A stretch of DNA of 64,000 bases from Palsa-948 sp964481195 (GCA_964481195.1 CAYZTB010000007.1:1-64000), one strand, 5' to 3'. Positions 18,978 through 27,857 are shown, counted from the first letter of the stretch. Notes: generated by a model from the sequence alone, not told the origin. Numbers and translations: made by a program.

Positions 18978-21900
18978 TTATTTTTTAACTTTAACATATT
19001 CCGTGCTCCCATTTTTTTTTACCAGGTTTAATATTTTATTGTACAACAATTTGTCATCTAAAGGCTTTGCGAGGTAGTCATTCATTCCGATTGCCTTGCA
19101 TTTAGTCAGGTCAGTGGTAGTTACATCTGCTGTTAAAGCGATGATGGGTATTTCTGATTTCAATGTATTGCGAATGTATTCCGTTGCTTCAAAGCCATTC
19201 ATTTCGGGCATCTGCAGATCCATCAAAACTATATCATACGTTTTGTTTTTTATTTTTTCTATAGCTATTTTTCCATTTTCAGCTATCTCCTCTTCAAATC
19301 CAAAATCGTGCAACAGTGTTTTCATCAGCAATTGATTGAGTGGCATGTCTTCGACTACCAATACTTTTATATTTGTTTTCTTTTTATCCAATTCCGGAAT
19401 TGGTATTTCCACAGGAACTACATCCTTTGTTTTTTGAAAACTTAATATAAAGCTGAACGTTGAACCTACATCGATTTTACTTTTTACGGTAATCGTACCG
19501 CCCTGAGGTTCTACCAATTGCTTAACAATGGCAAGACCTAATCCTGTTCCGCCATACAGCCTAGTTGTTCCGTTGGATGCTTGTTGAAAGTTTTCAAATA
19601 TATTTTCTATTTTATTTTTTGGTATTCCGATCCCGGTATCTGCAACCGAAAATTTAATGGTTGCTTTTTTTTCATTTTCTCTCAATAAACGTACACTTAC
19701 GGTAATCTTTCCTTGGCTGGTAAATTTTAGGGCATTGCCCAATAAGTTTATAATGATCTGGTTCAAACGAACCGGATCTCCAACTAGCACGTCCGGGATG
19801 TTGGTGTCGTATTCTTTTACCAATTTTAAATTCTTTTCCTGGATTTTTAATTCAAATACATGGAGTATTTCCGATATGGAAATAGCCATTTTGAAGGGCA
19901 CCTTCTCAAAAGTCATTTTTCCTGCATCTACTTTTGCTAAGTCGAGTATGTCATTAATGAGTACAATCAATGCATCTCCGCTTATTTTGATAGCTGCTAA
20001 ATATTCTTTTTGGCTGGCTGTGAGATTTGTTTTGATGAGCACTTTGGTAAAGCCAATGATCGCGTTCATAGGCGTGCGGATCTCATGGCTCATATTAGAC
20101 AAAAATTGTTGCTTCGCTTTCACGGCAACTTCTGCTACATTTCTGGCAGTCTCTGCTTCAATTTTGTCTTGTTCGGCTCCGGCAGCAGCCAACTCAGCAG
20201 ATATTTTAGCCTCTACTAGTTCTTTTTCAATTTTTTTCAGGTCGGTAATATTAATTATAGTGTTTATTGCGCCTGTTAAAACCCCATTTTCATCAAAAAT
20301 AGGCTGCGGATGCGGCAGTACGTTTAAACGTGTTCCATCCTCGCGTTCTATTATTATTTCTTCGCATTTTACAGTTCGTTTTCTTTTAATAACCATTTCC
20401 ACAAAGTAGCTATCTAAGTTAAGAGGAGAATTATCTTTGCTAAAAATTTTCCAGGAACCCCACCATCGGTCCTTACCGATTATCGGTTCACGGCCCCACA
20501 GTTTTATGGCAGAATCATTATATAATTGTATGTATCCGTTTTTGTCACATGTATAAATAGCTACCGGCAAACTTTGGATCAGACTGCTATAACGCATTTC
20601 ATTGCGTTCGCTTTTTTTAAGTGCTTTCTGCTCCTCTTCCAATCGCTCTGCGAACATTTCATTTTCTTTTTTTTGCAATTTAATAGTCAGCGCCTTTGTC
20701 TCTGTAATATCCGAAATAACCATAAGGATTAATTGCTCGCGCTGTGTTTTTTGAATGATGCGATGCGCATTTAGAAGCATTATTTTTTCACCTAAGCCCG
20801 GGAATCTATGCGTGACTTGGAAACCCTGGAAGCTGGTATTTTTAGAAATAACATCTTTAAGCAGGATGCGTAATTGCGGGTTATCCCATTGCTTGTCACC
20901 CAGTTCAAATACGGATTTTCCCTCTGTTTCTTCTTTTTTAACATTGAATAGTTGGTAGAATGCTACATTGGCAGATTTTACATTCATATTAGCATTCAAA
21001 ATTAACAAGGGCTCATGTAGAGTAGCAATAATTGCTTCAGAGAGATCGTATGACTCCGTAAGAAGTTCATTGTGTATTTTTAGTTGGTGATTGGCAGAGG
21101 TAAGTTCATCATTGGTAGCTTCAATTTCCTCTTTGGATGTCTCCAGTTCTTCATTCAAGGTTTGAAACTCTTCGTTGGCGGAAATAATTTCTTCATTGGC
21201 TCCTTGTAATTCCTCGTAAGCAGTTTCCTGGGACTCAGTAACAGAATCTATTTCCAAACGAGCATTCTTCAATGCCTCAACATGTTTTTTTATTCTGCTG
21301 TCTTTCTGAGCTACTTCACGTGATGCAGCGTGTTTCCCTGTTGAAATAAATTTATCGAGGGATTCATGCAATGTAAAAACAACCATAAGCAAGGGTTCGC
21401 TCCATTCAACTTTAAGAGGGCTCACCTCCAAAGACATGCGGTGAAGTACAGCGTCAATATTTATTTCAATATCTTTCTTATTTACAGACTGATTTGTTTT
21501 AATTGCCTGGCTAATCGCAGCGCGAAGCTCAAAAGCGAATTCAGGTCGCATCATTTTTAAAATATTGAGACTGGCTTTACCTCCGGAGGGATGCATGAGA
21601 AAGGTAGAAGTTGAACCCCTGAACTGAAGGATATTCATATCCTTATTGATGATAGCGCAGGCAGGCATGTAGCGTGATAAAAGAACAGAATCAATGGCGC
21701 TGTCAAGCATTTCGGAATCAATAGCTGCAACCTTCCTTGGGGTATATTTTACATTTTTTTCTGCGTGGCTCGTTCCAGGAAAACGAGGGATCAGCTCAGG
21801 GATTTTACGTAATCCAATATGATTTTTCCGTGAATAGACCTTGAATTCATTATTTAATTGAGCAAAAAGCTGAGAAGATGTTCCTGTAGTTTCTGATTTA

Positions 21901-23288
21901 CCCAGTAATAAATATCCTCCCTCTTTCAAAGCAAAATGAATGGTTGCTAGTGCTTTTTTTTGCGCGGAAACATCGAAGTAAATAAGAATATTGCGGCAGC
22001 TGATAAAATCTATGTTAAAAAAAGGTGGGTCGCTTAAAAGATTCTGAGGGGCGAACAGGCACATTTCACGAATCTCCTTTGCAATGATAAAATTGCTATT
22101 TGTTTTTGTGAAATAACGTTTTATATTTTGTTTTGAAATAGTTTCCACCTCGCTTTGCGAATATTCTCCTTTACGGGCAAAACGCACCGCTTCTTCACTA
22201 AGGTCAGTGGCGAAAATTTTAATAGGAATTTTTTTTGTTTTCTTATCCTGAAGTTCAGCAAGCAGCATGGCAATGGAATATACTTCCTGTCCAGTAGAAC
22301 AGGCAGGTATCCATATTCTTAATGTTTCGCCTATTTTTTTGCTTTTCAGCAGTTTTGGGAAAAACGTTGTTTTTAAATACCGGAAAGTTCCGGCATCCCT
22401 AAAAAAAGAAGTTACATTAATCAGCAGATCCTTACAAAGTAGTTTTACTTCATTGTTATTTGTGGTCAGTAGCTTTAAAAATGCTTTGGTTGTTTCTATG
22501 TTACATTGCTGCATCCTGTGCTTGATTCGTCTTTTGATTGTAGCAACTTTGTAGTGGCTGAAGTCAATATTTTTTTCTTTATGAAGCACCCTCAGAATAT
22601 TTTTTAGATCCGGGTCGGAGTCTTCAGCAATATTTTCTTTTCGCTTCTGTCTGCCATTGCTGTTCAAGGATCCGTTTTTGCTTATCCGCTCAATCTCCAA
22701 AGCAATTTCTTCAGGTGATAAAATAAAATCAGCTACACCAGCAGCAATAGCTGATTCGGGCATACTGCCAGCCTGCGCAGAACCGTCTTGCACAAAGGTG
22801 ATGCCGCCTGCCTTTTTAATCGACTTCAGCCCTATCGTACCATCGTGGGCATTGCCCGAAAGCACTATGCCAATAACATTTGCTTTATGCGTGGCAGCGA
22901 GCGAAGAGAATAGCACATCAATGGTAATAGCTGCTCCTCCTTTTGTACGGGGGATCAGTTTTATATGCCCGTTAGTCACTTTAATTCCCTTATTGTACGG
23001 AATCACATAGACATGATCCGGCTTCATGATTTCCATGTCTTCTATTTCCTCCACTTGCATTTTAGTAACTTGAGAAATGAGGGAAGTAAGATTATTCTTA
23101 TGGTTGGGATCCAGGTGCTGTACATAAATAAATGCCATGCCCGTATCCGGTGGTAAAAATTTAAATAATGCGGAAACTGCACGCAACCCGCCCAGGGATG
23201 CTCCAATAGCTACCACTGGAAAGGGTTTTGCCTTGGGATTTTCCCGTAGAGATTTATTTTTCTTTCCGATGTTTTGGACTGGTTTCAT
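18978..23288 (-). CDS. CheB-CheR-PAS-hybrid histidine kinase fusion
   Basis: A 1436-residue multidomain protein. The CheB methylesterase (about 22-205) has Ser31 in GASLGG, His58 and Asp149 in SGNAHDGT. The CheR methyltransferase (about 215-495) has CSTGQEVYSIAML and SCRNILIYF. A PAS-like region (about 530-660), a coiled coil rich in EEL/NEE repeats (about 660-760) and two PAS domains (about 765-1030) follow. HisKA has His1068, HATPase spans about 1170-1290, and the receiver has Asp1357. This fusion is known in many phyla and is not tied to a flagellar system; no chemoreceptor gene is seen nearby. It is co-directional with and 57 bp downstream of the AraC regulator. Confidence 0.93.
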   Translation of the reverse strand: MKPVQNIGKKNKSLRENPKAKPFPVVAIGASLGGLRAVSALFKFLPPDTGMAFIYVQHLDPNHKNNLTSLISQVTKMQVEEIEDMEIMKPDHVYVIPYNKGIKVTNGHIKLIPRTKGGAAITIDVLFSSLAATHKANVIGIVLSGNAHDGTIGLKSIKKAGGITFVQDGSAQAGSMPESAIAAGVADFILSPEEIALEIERISKNGSLNSNGRQKRKENIAEDSDPDLKNILRVLHKEKNIDFSHYKVATIKRRIKHRMQQCNIETTKAFLKLLTTNNNEVKLLCKDLLINVTSFFRDAGTFRYLKTTFFPKLLKSKKIGETLRIWIPACSTGQEVYSIAMLLAELQDKKTKKIPIKIFATDLSEEAVRFARKGEYSQSEVETISKQNIKRYFTKTNSNFIIAKEIREMCLFAPQNLLSDPPFFNIDFISCRNILIYFDVSAQKKALATIHFALKEGGYLLLGKSETTGTSSQLFAQLNNEFKVYSRKNHIGLRKIPELIPRFPGTSHAEKNVKYTPRKVAAIDSEMLDSAIDSVLLSRYMPACAIINKDMNILQFRGSTSTFLMHPSGGKASLNILKMMRPEFAFELRAAISQAIKTNQSVNKKDIEINIDAVLHRMSLEVSPLKVEWSEPLLMVVFTLHESLDKFISTGKHAASREVAQKDSRIKKHVEALKNARLEIDSVTESQETAYEELQGANEEIISANEEFQTLNEELETSKEEIEATNDELTSANHQLKIHNELLTESYDLSEAIIATLHEPLLILNANMNVKSANVAFYQLFNVKKEETEGKSVFELGDKQWDNPQLRILLKDVISKNTSFQGFQVTHRFPGLGEKIMLLNAHRIIQKTQREQLILMVISDITETKALTIKLQKKENEMFAERLEEEQKALKKSERNEMRYSSLIQSLPVAIYTCDKNGYIQLYNDSAIKLWGREPIIGKDRWWGSWKIFSKDNSPLNLDSYFVEMVIKRKRTVKCEEIIIEREDGTRLNVLPHPQPIFDENGVLTGAINTIINITDLKKIEKELVEAKISAELAAAGAEQDKIEAETARNVAEVAVKAKQQFLSNMSHEIRTPMNAIIGFTKVLIKTNLTASQKEYLAAIKISGDALIVLINDILDLAKVDAGKMTFEKVPFKMAISISEILHVFELKIQEKNLKLVKEYDTNIPDVLVGDPVRLNQIIINLLGNALKFTSQGKITVSVRLLRENEKKATIKFSVADTGIGIPKNKIENIFENFQQASNGTTRLYGGTGLGLAIVKQLVEPQGGTITVKSKIDVGSTFSFILSFQKTKDVVPVEIPIPELDKKKTNIKVLVVEDMPLNQLLMKTLLHDFGFEEEIAENGKIAIEKIKNKTYDIVLMDLQMPEMNGFEATEYIRNTLKSEIPIIALTADVTTTDLTKCKAIGMNDYLAKPLDDKLLYNKILNLVKKNGSTEYVKVKK

Positions 23289-23345
23289 TTTTAAATAAAA
23301 TGGATATGTAAATCAGTTATTTTTTACTTTTCTAAATGCTGCTTT

Positions 23346-23975
23346 TTAGTTTTGTATGCCATTCAATTCTAATCCGGTCTGATAGGCTCCTTTCTGAGCA
23401 TGCAGGTTTTGAAGGCTTATTTCTTCGATCGGTGTCCGTCTTTTGTCCTTTAATTGCAGAAAATGAGTGGGGGAGAGCCCTGTCACTTTTTTGAACTGGT
23501 TGGATAAATGCGACACGCTGCTGTAATTTAATTTGTAAGAGATCTGTGTGAGGTTAAGTTCATCATACAGCAACAGTTCTTTTACTCTTTCAATTTTGTG
23601 CAAGATCATGAATTGCTGTATGGTAATTCCCTTCACTTCCGAAAATAAATTGGACAGATACGTATAATCGTAATTCAATTTTTCACTTAAAAAATCTGAA
23701 AATTTTATTTTGACCTTTTCATCTAAATGATGAACCATTTCAATGATTACATCGATTATTTTCTCGACCAATACAGCTCTCTTGTCGTCCATCAATTCAA
23801 GCCCCAAGCTGATCAACGCATTTTTTAGCTGTCTGCGCTGCTCATCAGAAATATTTTCCATGATTTCTATTTCTCCCAGATCGACAAAGATAAAATGCAG
23901 TCCGAGTTTTTTTAATTCTTTCTTCACCGTCATTTTACAACGGGCACTTACCATATATTTAATGTATAATTTCAA
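23346..23975 (-). CDS. AraC-family transcriptional regulator
   Basis: A 209-residue protein with a C-terminal AraC-type pair of helix-turn-helix motifs (about 105-190; LNLTQISYKLNYSSVSHLS, then FKKVTGLSPTHF). The N-terminal 60 residues (KCMTVKKELKKLGLH-like, VDLGEIEI) resemble a ferredoxin-like HMA fold without a CxxC metal site. There is no sugar-binding cupin domain. It is followed by the CheB-CheR kinase gene. Site H, a copy of the shared direct-repeat element, lies 59 bp upstream of its start, so autoregulation is likely. AraC proteins bind two direct repeats about 21 bp apart, which matches the element found at ten promoters here. Confidence 0.9.
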   Translation of the reverse strand: MKLYIKYMVSARCKMTVKKELKKLGLHFIFVDLGEIEIMENISDEQRRQLKNALISLGLELMDDKRAVLVEKIIDVIIEMVHHLDEKVKIKFSDFLSEKLNYDYTYLSNLFSEVKGITIQQFMILHKIERVKELLLYDELNLTQISYKLNYSSVSHLSNQFKKVTGLSPTHFLQLKDKRRTPIEEISLQNLHAQKGAYQTGLELNGIQN

Positions 23976-24005
23976 ATGAATTTTCAGGTCAAAGCTAAAT
24001 TGAGG

Positions 24006-24070
24006 TAAGATGCGTCCTTTTATACAAGCTGGTGTTGTATTATTTTAGAAAGGAGTTACATATATCACAC
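24006..24070 (-). promoter_or_regulatory. Shared promoter element, site H (AraC regulator gene)
   Basis: Minus strand: GTGTGATAT, ATGTAA (24061-24056), 15 bp, ATACAA (24040-24035), then 25-26 bp to CATCTTA at about 24006-24012. The proximal box is 59 bp from the start at 23975. The -7 element is the weakest of the set. Confidence 0.6.
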
Positions 24071-24218
24071 ATTTTGTTTGACAAGGTCAATAGAAAAATT
24101 GTCCCAGCGATGTGGGGCGTTTTTTTTTCTTTTCTCGAATTGTCAATATAAACAAGAGCAATTCTTAATAATAAAAGCATTCTGCAATGCTACCTTTTAT
24201 GGAAAGAAAATTAAAGAA

Positions 24219-24419
24219 TTAAAGAGAAGAAATAATCTTTTCGAGTTCTTCTTTGGTTTTTCCAAGTTTTAATTGGATATTGGTAAGCATTTCCTCTTTC
24301 ATTCCATCTTCAAAACGCACATCCGAGTCCGTTAAGGTTGGAAATTTTGCTTTGAGTTTGATTTTTTGTTCATTCCAGGTTCCTTTTGCTGGAGCCTCTT
24401 TTGTTGTTACATTTGTCAT
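24219..24419 (-). CDS. CsbD-like stress protein
   Basis: A 66-residue hydrophilic protein. KGTWNEQKIKLKAKFPTLTDSDVRFEDG and the tail LQLKLGKTKEELEKII-type pattern match the CsbD family of small general-stress proteins, whose molecular role is unknown. It is monocistronic as far as can be seen, with site F 68 bp upstream. Confidence 0.8.
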   Translation of the reverse strand: MTNVTTKEAPAKGTWNEQKIKLKAKFPTLTDSDVRFEDGMKEEMLTNIQLKLGKTKEELEKIISSL

Positions 24420-24457
24420 AATATTTTAATTTAGTTTGTAACTGAATTGTTACACTG

Positions 24458-24523
24458 CAAAGATGCATTCGTTCACACAAAAAAGCATTAGACTATTCTG
24501 TAAATTTGTTGTATGATTCATGC
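24458..24523 (-). promoter_or_regulatory. Shared promoter element, site F (csbD-like gene)
   Basis: Minus strand: GCATGAATC, ATACAA (24514-24509), 15 bp, GTCTAA (24493-24488), 26 bp, CATC-TTTG (TTTG at 24461-24458). The proximal box ends 68 bp before the start at 24419. Confidence 0.65.
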
Positions 24524-24542
24524 CTCTGCATATTTATTTTAT

Positions 24543-24677
24543 TTATACAAATTGCATGTAGGATTCGATTTTCTTCAGTTGTGTTTCTATTTCAAAAGGT
24601 TTTGCGGGATAATAATCTGTGCTTAAGGTTATTCTCTTTTGTTTTGGATATTCCTGACAATAGGAATAATGCCTCAT
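24543..24677 (-). CDS. Possible 44-residue reading frame, receiver-tail-like
   Basis: From ATG 24677 the frame reads MRHYSYCQEYPKQKR... and ends ...AKPFEIETQLKKIESYMQFV. The AKPFE segment followed by an amphipathic helix resembles the end of a receiver domain. The frame is open only about 10 codons further upstream. It may be the remnant of a receiver gene, or a small gene at the end of the transcript from site J. Confidence 0.25.
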   Translation of the reverse strand: MRHYSYCQEYPKQKRITLSTDYYPAKPFEIETQLKKIESYMQFV

Positions 24678-24758
24678 CCCCTTTACAGTAAACACTGATA
24701 TTATGGTTTACGGTAATGGAGATTGAAAAATAAAAGACATAATCGCAACATGTTTTTT

Positions 24759-24923
24759 TCATTTAATTATAGAATTTTCTGATTCTTCAACTGCCTTGTT
24801 TAGCCACTTAATGGCAGTTTTTAATAGAAATAATTTTATCCCGTAAATAATGAAGATAGCTCCTGCCTAGAATACATTATTATTTTGAAGAATGTCTGGA
24901 TTAACTCTGACAAAATTATTCAT
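24759..24923 (-). pseudogene. Small membrane protein gene interrupted by TAG
   Basis: From ATG 24923 the frame reads MNNFVRVNPDILQNNNVF, then TAG (codon 19, 24869-24867), then AGAIFIIYGIKLFLLKTAIK and a charged tail ending at TGA 24759. The second part has a clear hydrophobic segment and protein-like composition, so a nonsense mutation in a 54-codon gene is the simplest reading. A sequencing error is possible. Confidence 0.45.
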
Positions 24924-25003
24924 TTCAATTATTTTTGTCAGATTTCTGGTGAATGTTTTTTTGGAACCAAAAAATCCAGATTTTGCTTAAAATAAAACCT
25001 ATG

Positions 25004-25168
25004 TTAAAAAAATTTTTGTTCCTTGAAAGAAATTGAAGGCGCCTCCCTGAAATATTTTAACTCCTTTACATAAAGGGATGAGAGGCGTTTCCTTATTTTT
25101 TCATCTGCTATGAAAATGGAAGAAAGTTTAAGTAGCTCTCTTAGTTTTTTAATTTGTGAACTTTGCAT
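25004..25168 (-). CDS. Small hypothetical protein (54 residues)
   Basis: ATG 25168 to TAA 25004; begins MQSSQIKKLRELLKLSSIF and is basic and helical in composition. No family is recognised. Support comes from site J, a copy of the shared promoter element placed 60 bp upstream with correct internal spacing. Confidence 0.45.
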   Translation of the reverse strand: MQSSQIKKLRELLKLSSIFIADEKIRKRLSSLYVKELKYFREAPSISFKEQKFF

Positions 25169-25198
25169 AATATGTTTTTATTTAATGTTTAATAAAAA

Positions 25199-25264
25199 CA
25201 AAGGTCGGTACATTCAGTTTCTAAAGTATTATACATGTATGAAATAATCTTATAAGTTTCATAT
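25199..25264 (-). promoter_or_regulatory. Shared promoter element, site J (weaker copy)
   Basis: Minus strand: ATATGAAAC, TTATAA (25255-25250), 15 bp, GTATAA (25234-25229), 26 bp, GACC-TTTG (TTTG at 25202-25199). The spacing is identical to the other sites but the boxes are less exact. It precedes the 54-residue gene at 25004-25168. Confidence 0.45.
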
Positions 25265-25423
25265 CTTTTTAAAAACTGGAATTGGCTCCCGTAAAATGCT
25301 GCCTGACAAAAGTGTGTTTCCGGTTTTCGCTCATTTTATAAGCATACGGAACTTCTATTTTATTTTTTGTTCTCCTTTTACTTAACTGTTTCTTTTAATC
25401 TTTTACAGATTTAACTATTTTAT

Positions 25424-25507
25424 TTAAAACAGATTAGCAACGGCAAATCCAGTAATAAATATAAATTGTATATCTGAAAAGATCACTACTATCCGTTTGG
25501 CTTTCAT
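25424..25507 (-). CDS. Possible 27-residue membrane peptide
   Basis: ATG 25507 to TAA 25424 encodes MKAKRIVVIFSDIQFIFITG followed by FAVANLF, mostly hydrophobic. It starts 30 bp after the stop of the gene at 25538-25765. It could be a small membrane protein at the operon end or a chance frame. Confidence 0.2.
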   Translation of the reverse strand: MKAKRIVVIFSDIQFIFITGFAVANLF

Positions 25508-25537
25508 CAGAATATGTATCAATATCGATCCCTCTTG

Positions 25538-25765
25538 TCAGTGAGTTTGGAGGTTTTTTTCAGGATGCTCAAGAATGTATTTTCTTAACATTGTGTTGAG
25601 CGACTCATAATACTCTTTTAAGTTTTTAATATTTATGCCAGGATATTTCTCATTTGGAATAGTAGCCTCCATTTCGCATATGTACTTTGATAATTCTGGA
25701 AACTTGTCCTGTATTTTCATAGTAATCTCCAGTATCATAGCATTTAATTCTTTTTCAGTTTCCAT
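25538..25765 (-). CDS. Small conserved-looking hypothetical protein (75 residues)
   Basis: A 75-residue acidic protein beginning METEKELNAMILEITMKIQD, predicted helical with a central PGINIKNLKEYYESL. There is no signal peptide or membrane helix. It follows the YceI gene by 19 bp, so it belongs to the site G operon. Function is unknown. Confidence 0.65.
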   Translation of the reverse strand: METEKELNAMILEITMKIQDKFPELSKYICEMEATIPNEKYPGINIKNLKEYYESLNTMLRKYILEHPEKNLQTH

Positions 25766-25784
25766 TTGATTATATTTTTAATGA

Positions 25785-26378
25785 TTATTGTTTCACAATT
25801 CCCGGTTGATTTATTATAAATTCCACATTCGATTTCAATTCAATTTCGTTGCCGACTGCTGCTGCAAATAACTCTGTACCTATTCCAAAATCTTTTCGGT
25901 TTAATTTTCCCGAAACAGTAAATCCCACAGCATATTGTTTTGACATAGGGTTTAGGTATTTCCCATTATAAATAACTTCAAACACGATGGGCTTGGTTAC
26001 GCCATGCATCGTGATATTGCCTTCCAATTTATAGCTTTTCTCGCTTAATTTTTTGAACACTTTGCTTTTAAACATCAGCTTTGGATATTTTTCTGTATCA
26101 AACCAATTAGCGCTTAAAAGATCCTTGTCCCTTTTGGCTACTTCCGTGTTGATGGAATTAATATCTGCTGTCATTTCAATAACGGCATCCGAAAAATCTT
26201 CCTTTTCCGATTTTAATGTCGCTTCAAAAACCTTAAAATTTCCTTCTACCTGTGAAACGCCAAAGTGGGTTGCAGAGAATGACAATCGTGAATGATTTTC
26301 ATCCAGACTGTAACTGTTTTTTTGAAAAACATATGCGCAGATGACCAGCGCTACTAGAATTGTTAAATATATTTTCAT
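25785..26378 (-). CDS. YceI-family periplasmic lipid-binding protein
   Basis: A 197-residue YceI lipocalin-like barrel. A signal peptide or anchor (MKIYLTILVALVICAYVFQK) precedes SYSLDENHSRLSFSATHFGVS and the family blocks DLLSANWFDTEKYPKLMFKS and GNITMHGVTKPIVFEV. YceI proteins bind isoprenoid-like lipids in the periplasm and are often induced by stress. Start 26378 is preferred over the longer frame from 26432 because the signal sequence begins there. It lies 40 bp downstream of the metal-binding DUF6799 gene. Confidence 0.9.
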   Translation of the reverse strand: MKIYLTILVALVICAYVFQKNSYSLDENHSRLSFSATHFGVSQVEGNFKVFEATLKSEKEDFSDAVIEMTADINSINTEVAKRDKDLLSANWFDTEKYPKLMFKSKVFKKLSEKSYKLEGNITMHGVTKPIVFEVIYNGKYLNPMSKQYAVGFTVSGKLNRKDFGIGTELFAAAVGNEIELKSNVEFIINQPGIVKQ

Positions 26379-26418
26379 TTTAGTTGACTTTTTAGTTTTT
26401 AGTTGTTGTATATTAGTT

Positions 26419-26871
26419 TTATGGTTTCTCAATCAACACTTTTCCGCATTTAGAGCATTTACCTGGCAAATCATATTTATCTTCTGTATGTAATTGGCAG
26501 GTATAAAGCATTTGACTACTAGTTGTTTTATTTTCAGTTCCAGCTTGAATGCCTCTATGCATCATTTGTAGCTTATCTAATTTTCCATCCATATTCATAC
26601 ACTCTCCTTCTTTTAGTTGTATTGTTTCACCGTTCTTTAGTATGCACAGACCATTCCTGCTGCATTTAGCGCCATTGTTCATGATCATGTCATTATCCAT
26701 TGGTAACAATTGCCCCGAAATTATGCACATCATTTTTCCATTCTGCATTGTGCAACAATTTTTCATCATGGTATCCGCGTCTGCCTGCGCATAAGAATTA
26801 CTGGCAGCACAGCATATGACTATTATAAGTAATGAAGTCCATATGCCGATAATTGTTTTTTCTGTTTTCAT
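26419..26871 (-). CDS. Secreted DUF6799 plus heavy-metal-binding domain protein
   Basis: A 150-residue protein. The signal peptide (about 1-28, ending SYAQ) is followed by a Cys/Met-rich region with repeated NGKMMC, DNDMIMNNGAKC and GLCILKNGETIQLKEGEC units, the DUF6799 pattern. A C-terminal heavy-metal-binding motif follows (YTCQLHTEDKYDLPGKCSKCGKVL). The many Met and Cys residues suggest copper or similar metal binding in the periplasm. It is the first gene of the operon with YceI, with site G 59 bp upstream. Confidence 0.82.
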   Translation of the reverse strand: MKTEKTIIGIWTSLLIIVICCAASNSYAQADADTMMKNCCTMQNGKMMCIISGQLLPMDNDMIMNNGAKCSRNGLCILKNGETIQLKEGECMNMDGKLDKLQMMHRGIQAGTENKTTSSQMLYTCQLHTEDKYDLPGKCSKCGKVLIEKP

Positions 26872-26901
26872 AAAATATTTTTTATTATATTATTTAAGGA
26901 A

Positions 26902-26966
26902 CAAAGATGAGACACTTGTCATACGATCGTTTATATTGCATTAGAAATAAGTTATATGATTCTCAC
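26902..26966 (-). promoter_or_regulatory. Shared promoter element, site G (DUF6799/yceI operon)
   Basis: Minus strand: GTGAGAATC, ATATAA (26957-26952), 15 bp, ATATAA (26936-26931), 25 bp, CATC-TTTG (TTTG at 26905-26902). The proximal box ends 59 bp before the start at 26871. Confidence 0.7.
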
Positions 26967-27215
26967 ATATACAAAAAAATCTTTTTGTAGTCAGGATTTT
27001 ATTTATTCCAAGAATTTTGCTTACATCAACTTTATCGTTGAACTGTTTTATGATCTTAGTATAGAATAGAGTAATATATTTTTTAGAAAAGTAATAGCCA
27101 GGAAATGCCACATGAAGTTTTTCATTCTTTGGTCTGCCAGAAAGGAAAAGGTTTGAAAGATTGATGGATAGTGCCAAAGCGACCCGTAAAAAAAATAGAA
27201 GCGCGCTTAGCCTTA
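26967..27215. other. Intergenic stretch without a supported gene
   Basis: A minus-strand frame of 78 codons (26941-27177) crosses site G and has no recognisable domain; it is not called. Just after the receiver stop at 27216 lies AAGCGCGCTT followed by a T-run on the minus strand, a weak terminator candidate. Confidence 0.4.
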
Positions 27216-27596
27216 TTAGAGGTACTCTAAAATTTCGTCAATTTTATTAAACGCATCGTCATCTTTGATTACGTATTCCAACGCGCCCTTTACAATGGTT
27301 TGAAGTGCTTTTCCATACTGGCTCTGGGAGGAAAGCATGATGACACAAATTGTTTCATCGATTTTTTTTATTTTCTGTAATATTTCAAGCCCGTCACCGG
27401 CATCCTGGTCCGTTGTGTTTAAGATATAATCAAGTATGATAATATCCGGGCGCTGATGCAGATTTTTAAGGCAATCCTCTCCTGTGGGAAAAGATTCCAC
27501 TTTATAAAGTAGATTTCTGCTCAGATGATTGCTCAACGCTGTCCTGAAGATTTCATTATCATCAATTACAAAAATAGTTTTAGGCTTGAGCGACAT
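27216..27596 (-). CDS. Stand-alone receiver (DYILN type)
   Basis: A 126-residue receiver with FVIDDNEIF, phosphoacceptor Asp56 in IIILDYILNT and Lys in YVIKDDD. It has the GEDCLKNLHQRPD block shared with the operon receivers. It is monocistronic by position. No shared promoter element was found upstream, so it may be regulated differently from its paralogues. Confidence 0.88.
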   Translation of the reverse strand: MSLKPKTIFVIDDNEIFRTALSNHLSRNLLYKVESFPTGEDCLKNLHQRPDIIILDYILNTTDQDAGDGLEILQKIKKIDETICVIMLSSQSQYGKALQTIVKGALEYVIKDDDAFNKIDEILEYL

Positions 27597-27824
27597 TGGT
27601 TCTAAAGATTAATATGAATATTGTGCATAGCTGGTTCCTGTTATATAATTTGTAAATGAGACTTAGATATTAAAATATTGTTCTATTAATTAGTAAAACT
27701 CCAATTCATTTATACTATCGAACTTATAAAAGCAATCGACATAGTATCTCGTTCTGTCAAATTGAGTGCCATTGTATTGATTAATGTTAATCTGTATTTT
27801 ATTTCCACTGCAACGTAATGTAGG

Positions 27825-27857
27825 TAAAAAAGTCCCTCCGATTAACATCGGAGGGCT
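27825..27857 (-). terminator. Rho-independent terminator of the repeat-protein gene
   Basis: CCCTCCGAT (27834-27842) pairs perfectly with ATCGGAGGG (27847-27855) across a 4-nt loop. On the minus strand a T-rich run follows (A-run at 27826-27831 on plus). It lies 20 bp after the stop of the gene at 27875-28492. Confidence 0.85.

Noticed and set aside
24078..24272. Plus-strand frame overlapping the CsbD-like gene
   Set aside because: It is the reverse shadow of the minus-strand gene and of site H and has no domain.
25285..25410. About 41 open codons on the minus strand ending ...FVRQHFTGANSSF
   Set aside because: There is no start codon at a sensible place and no recognisable family; too weak to call even as a relic.
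26941..27177. A 78-codon minus-strand frame before the DUF6799 gene
   Set aside because: It runs through promoter site G, has no recognisable domain and no operon logic; the site explains the sequence better.
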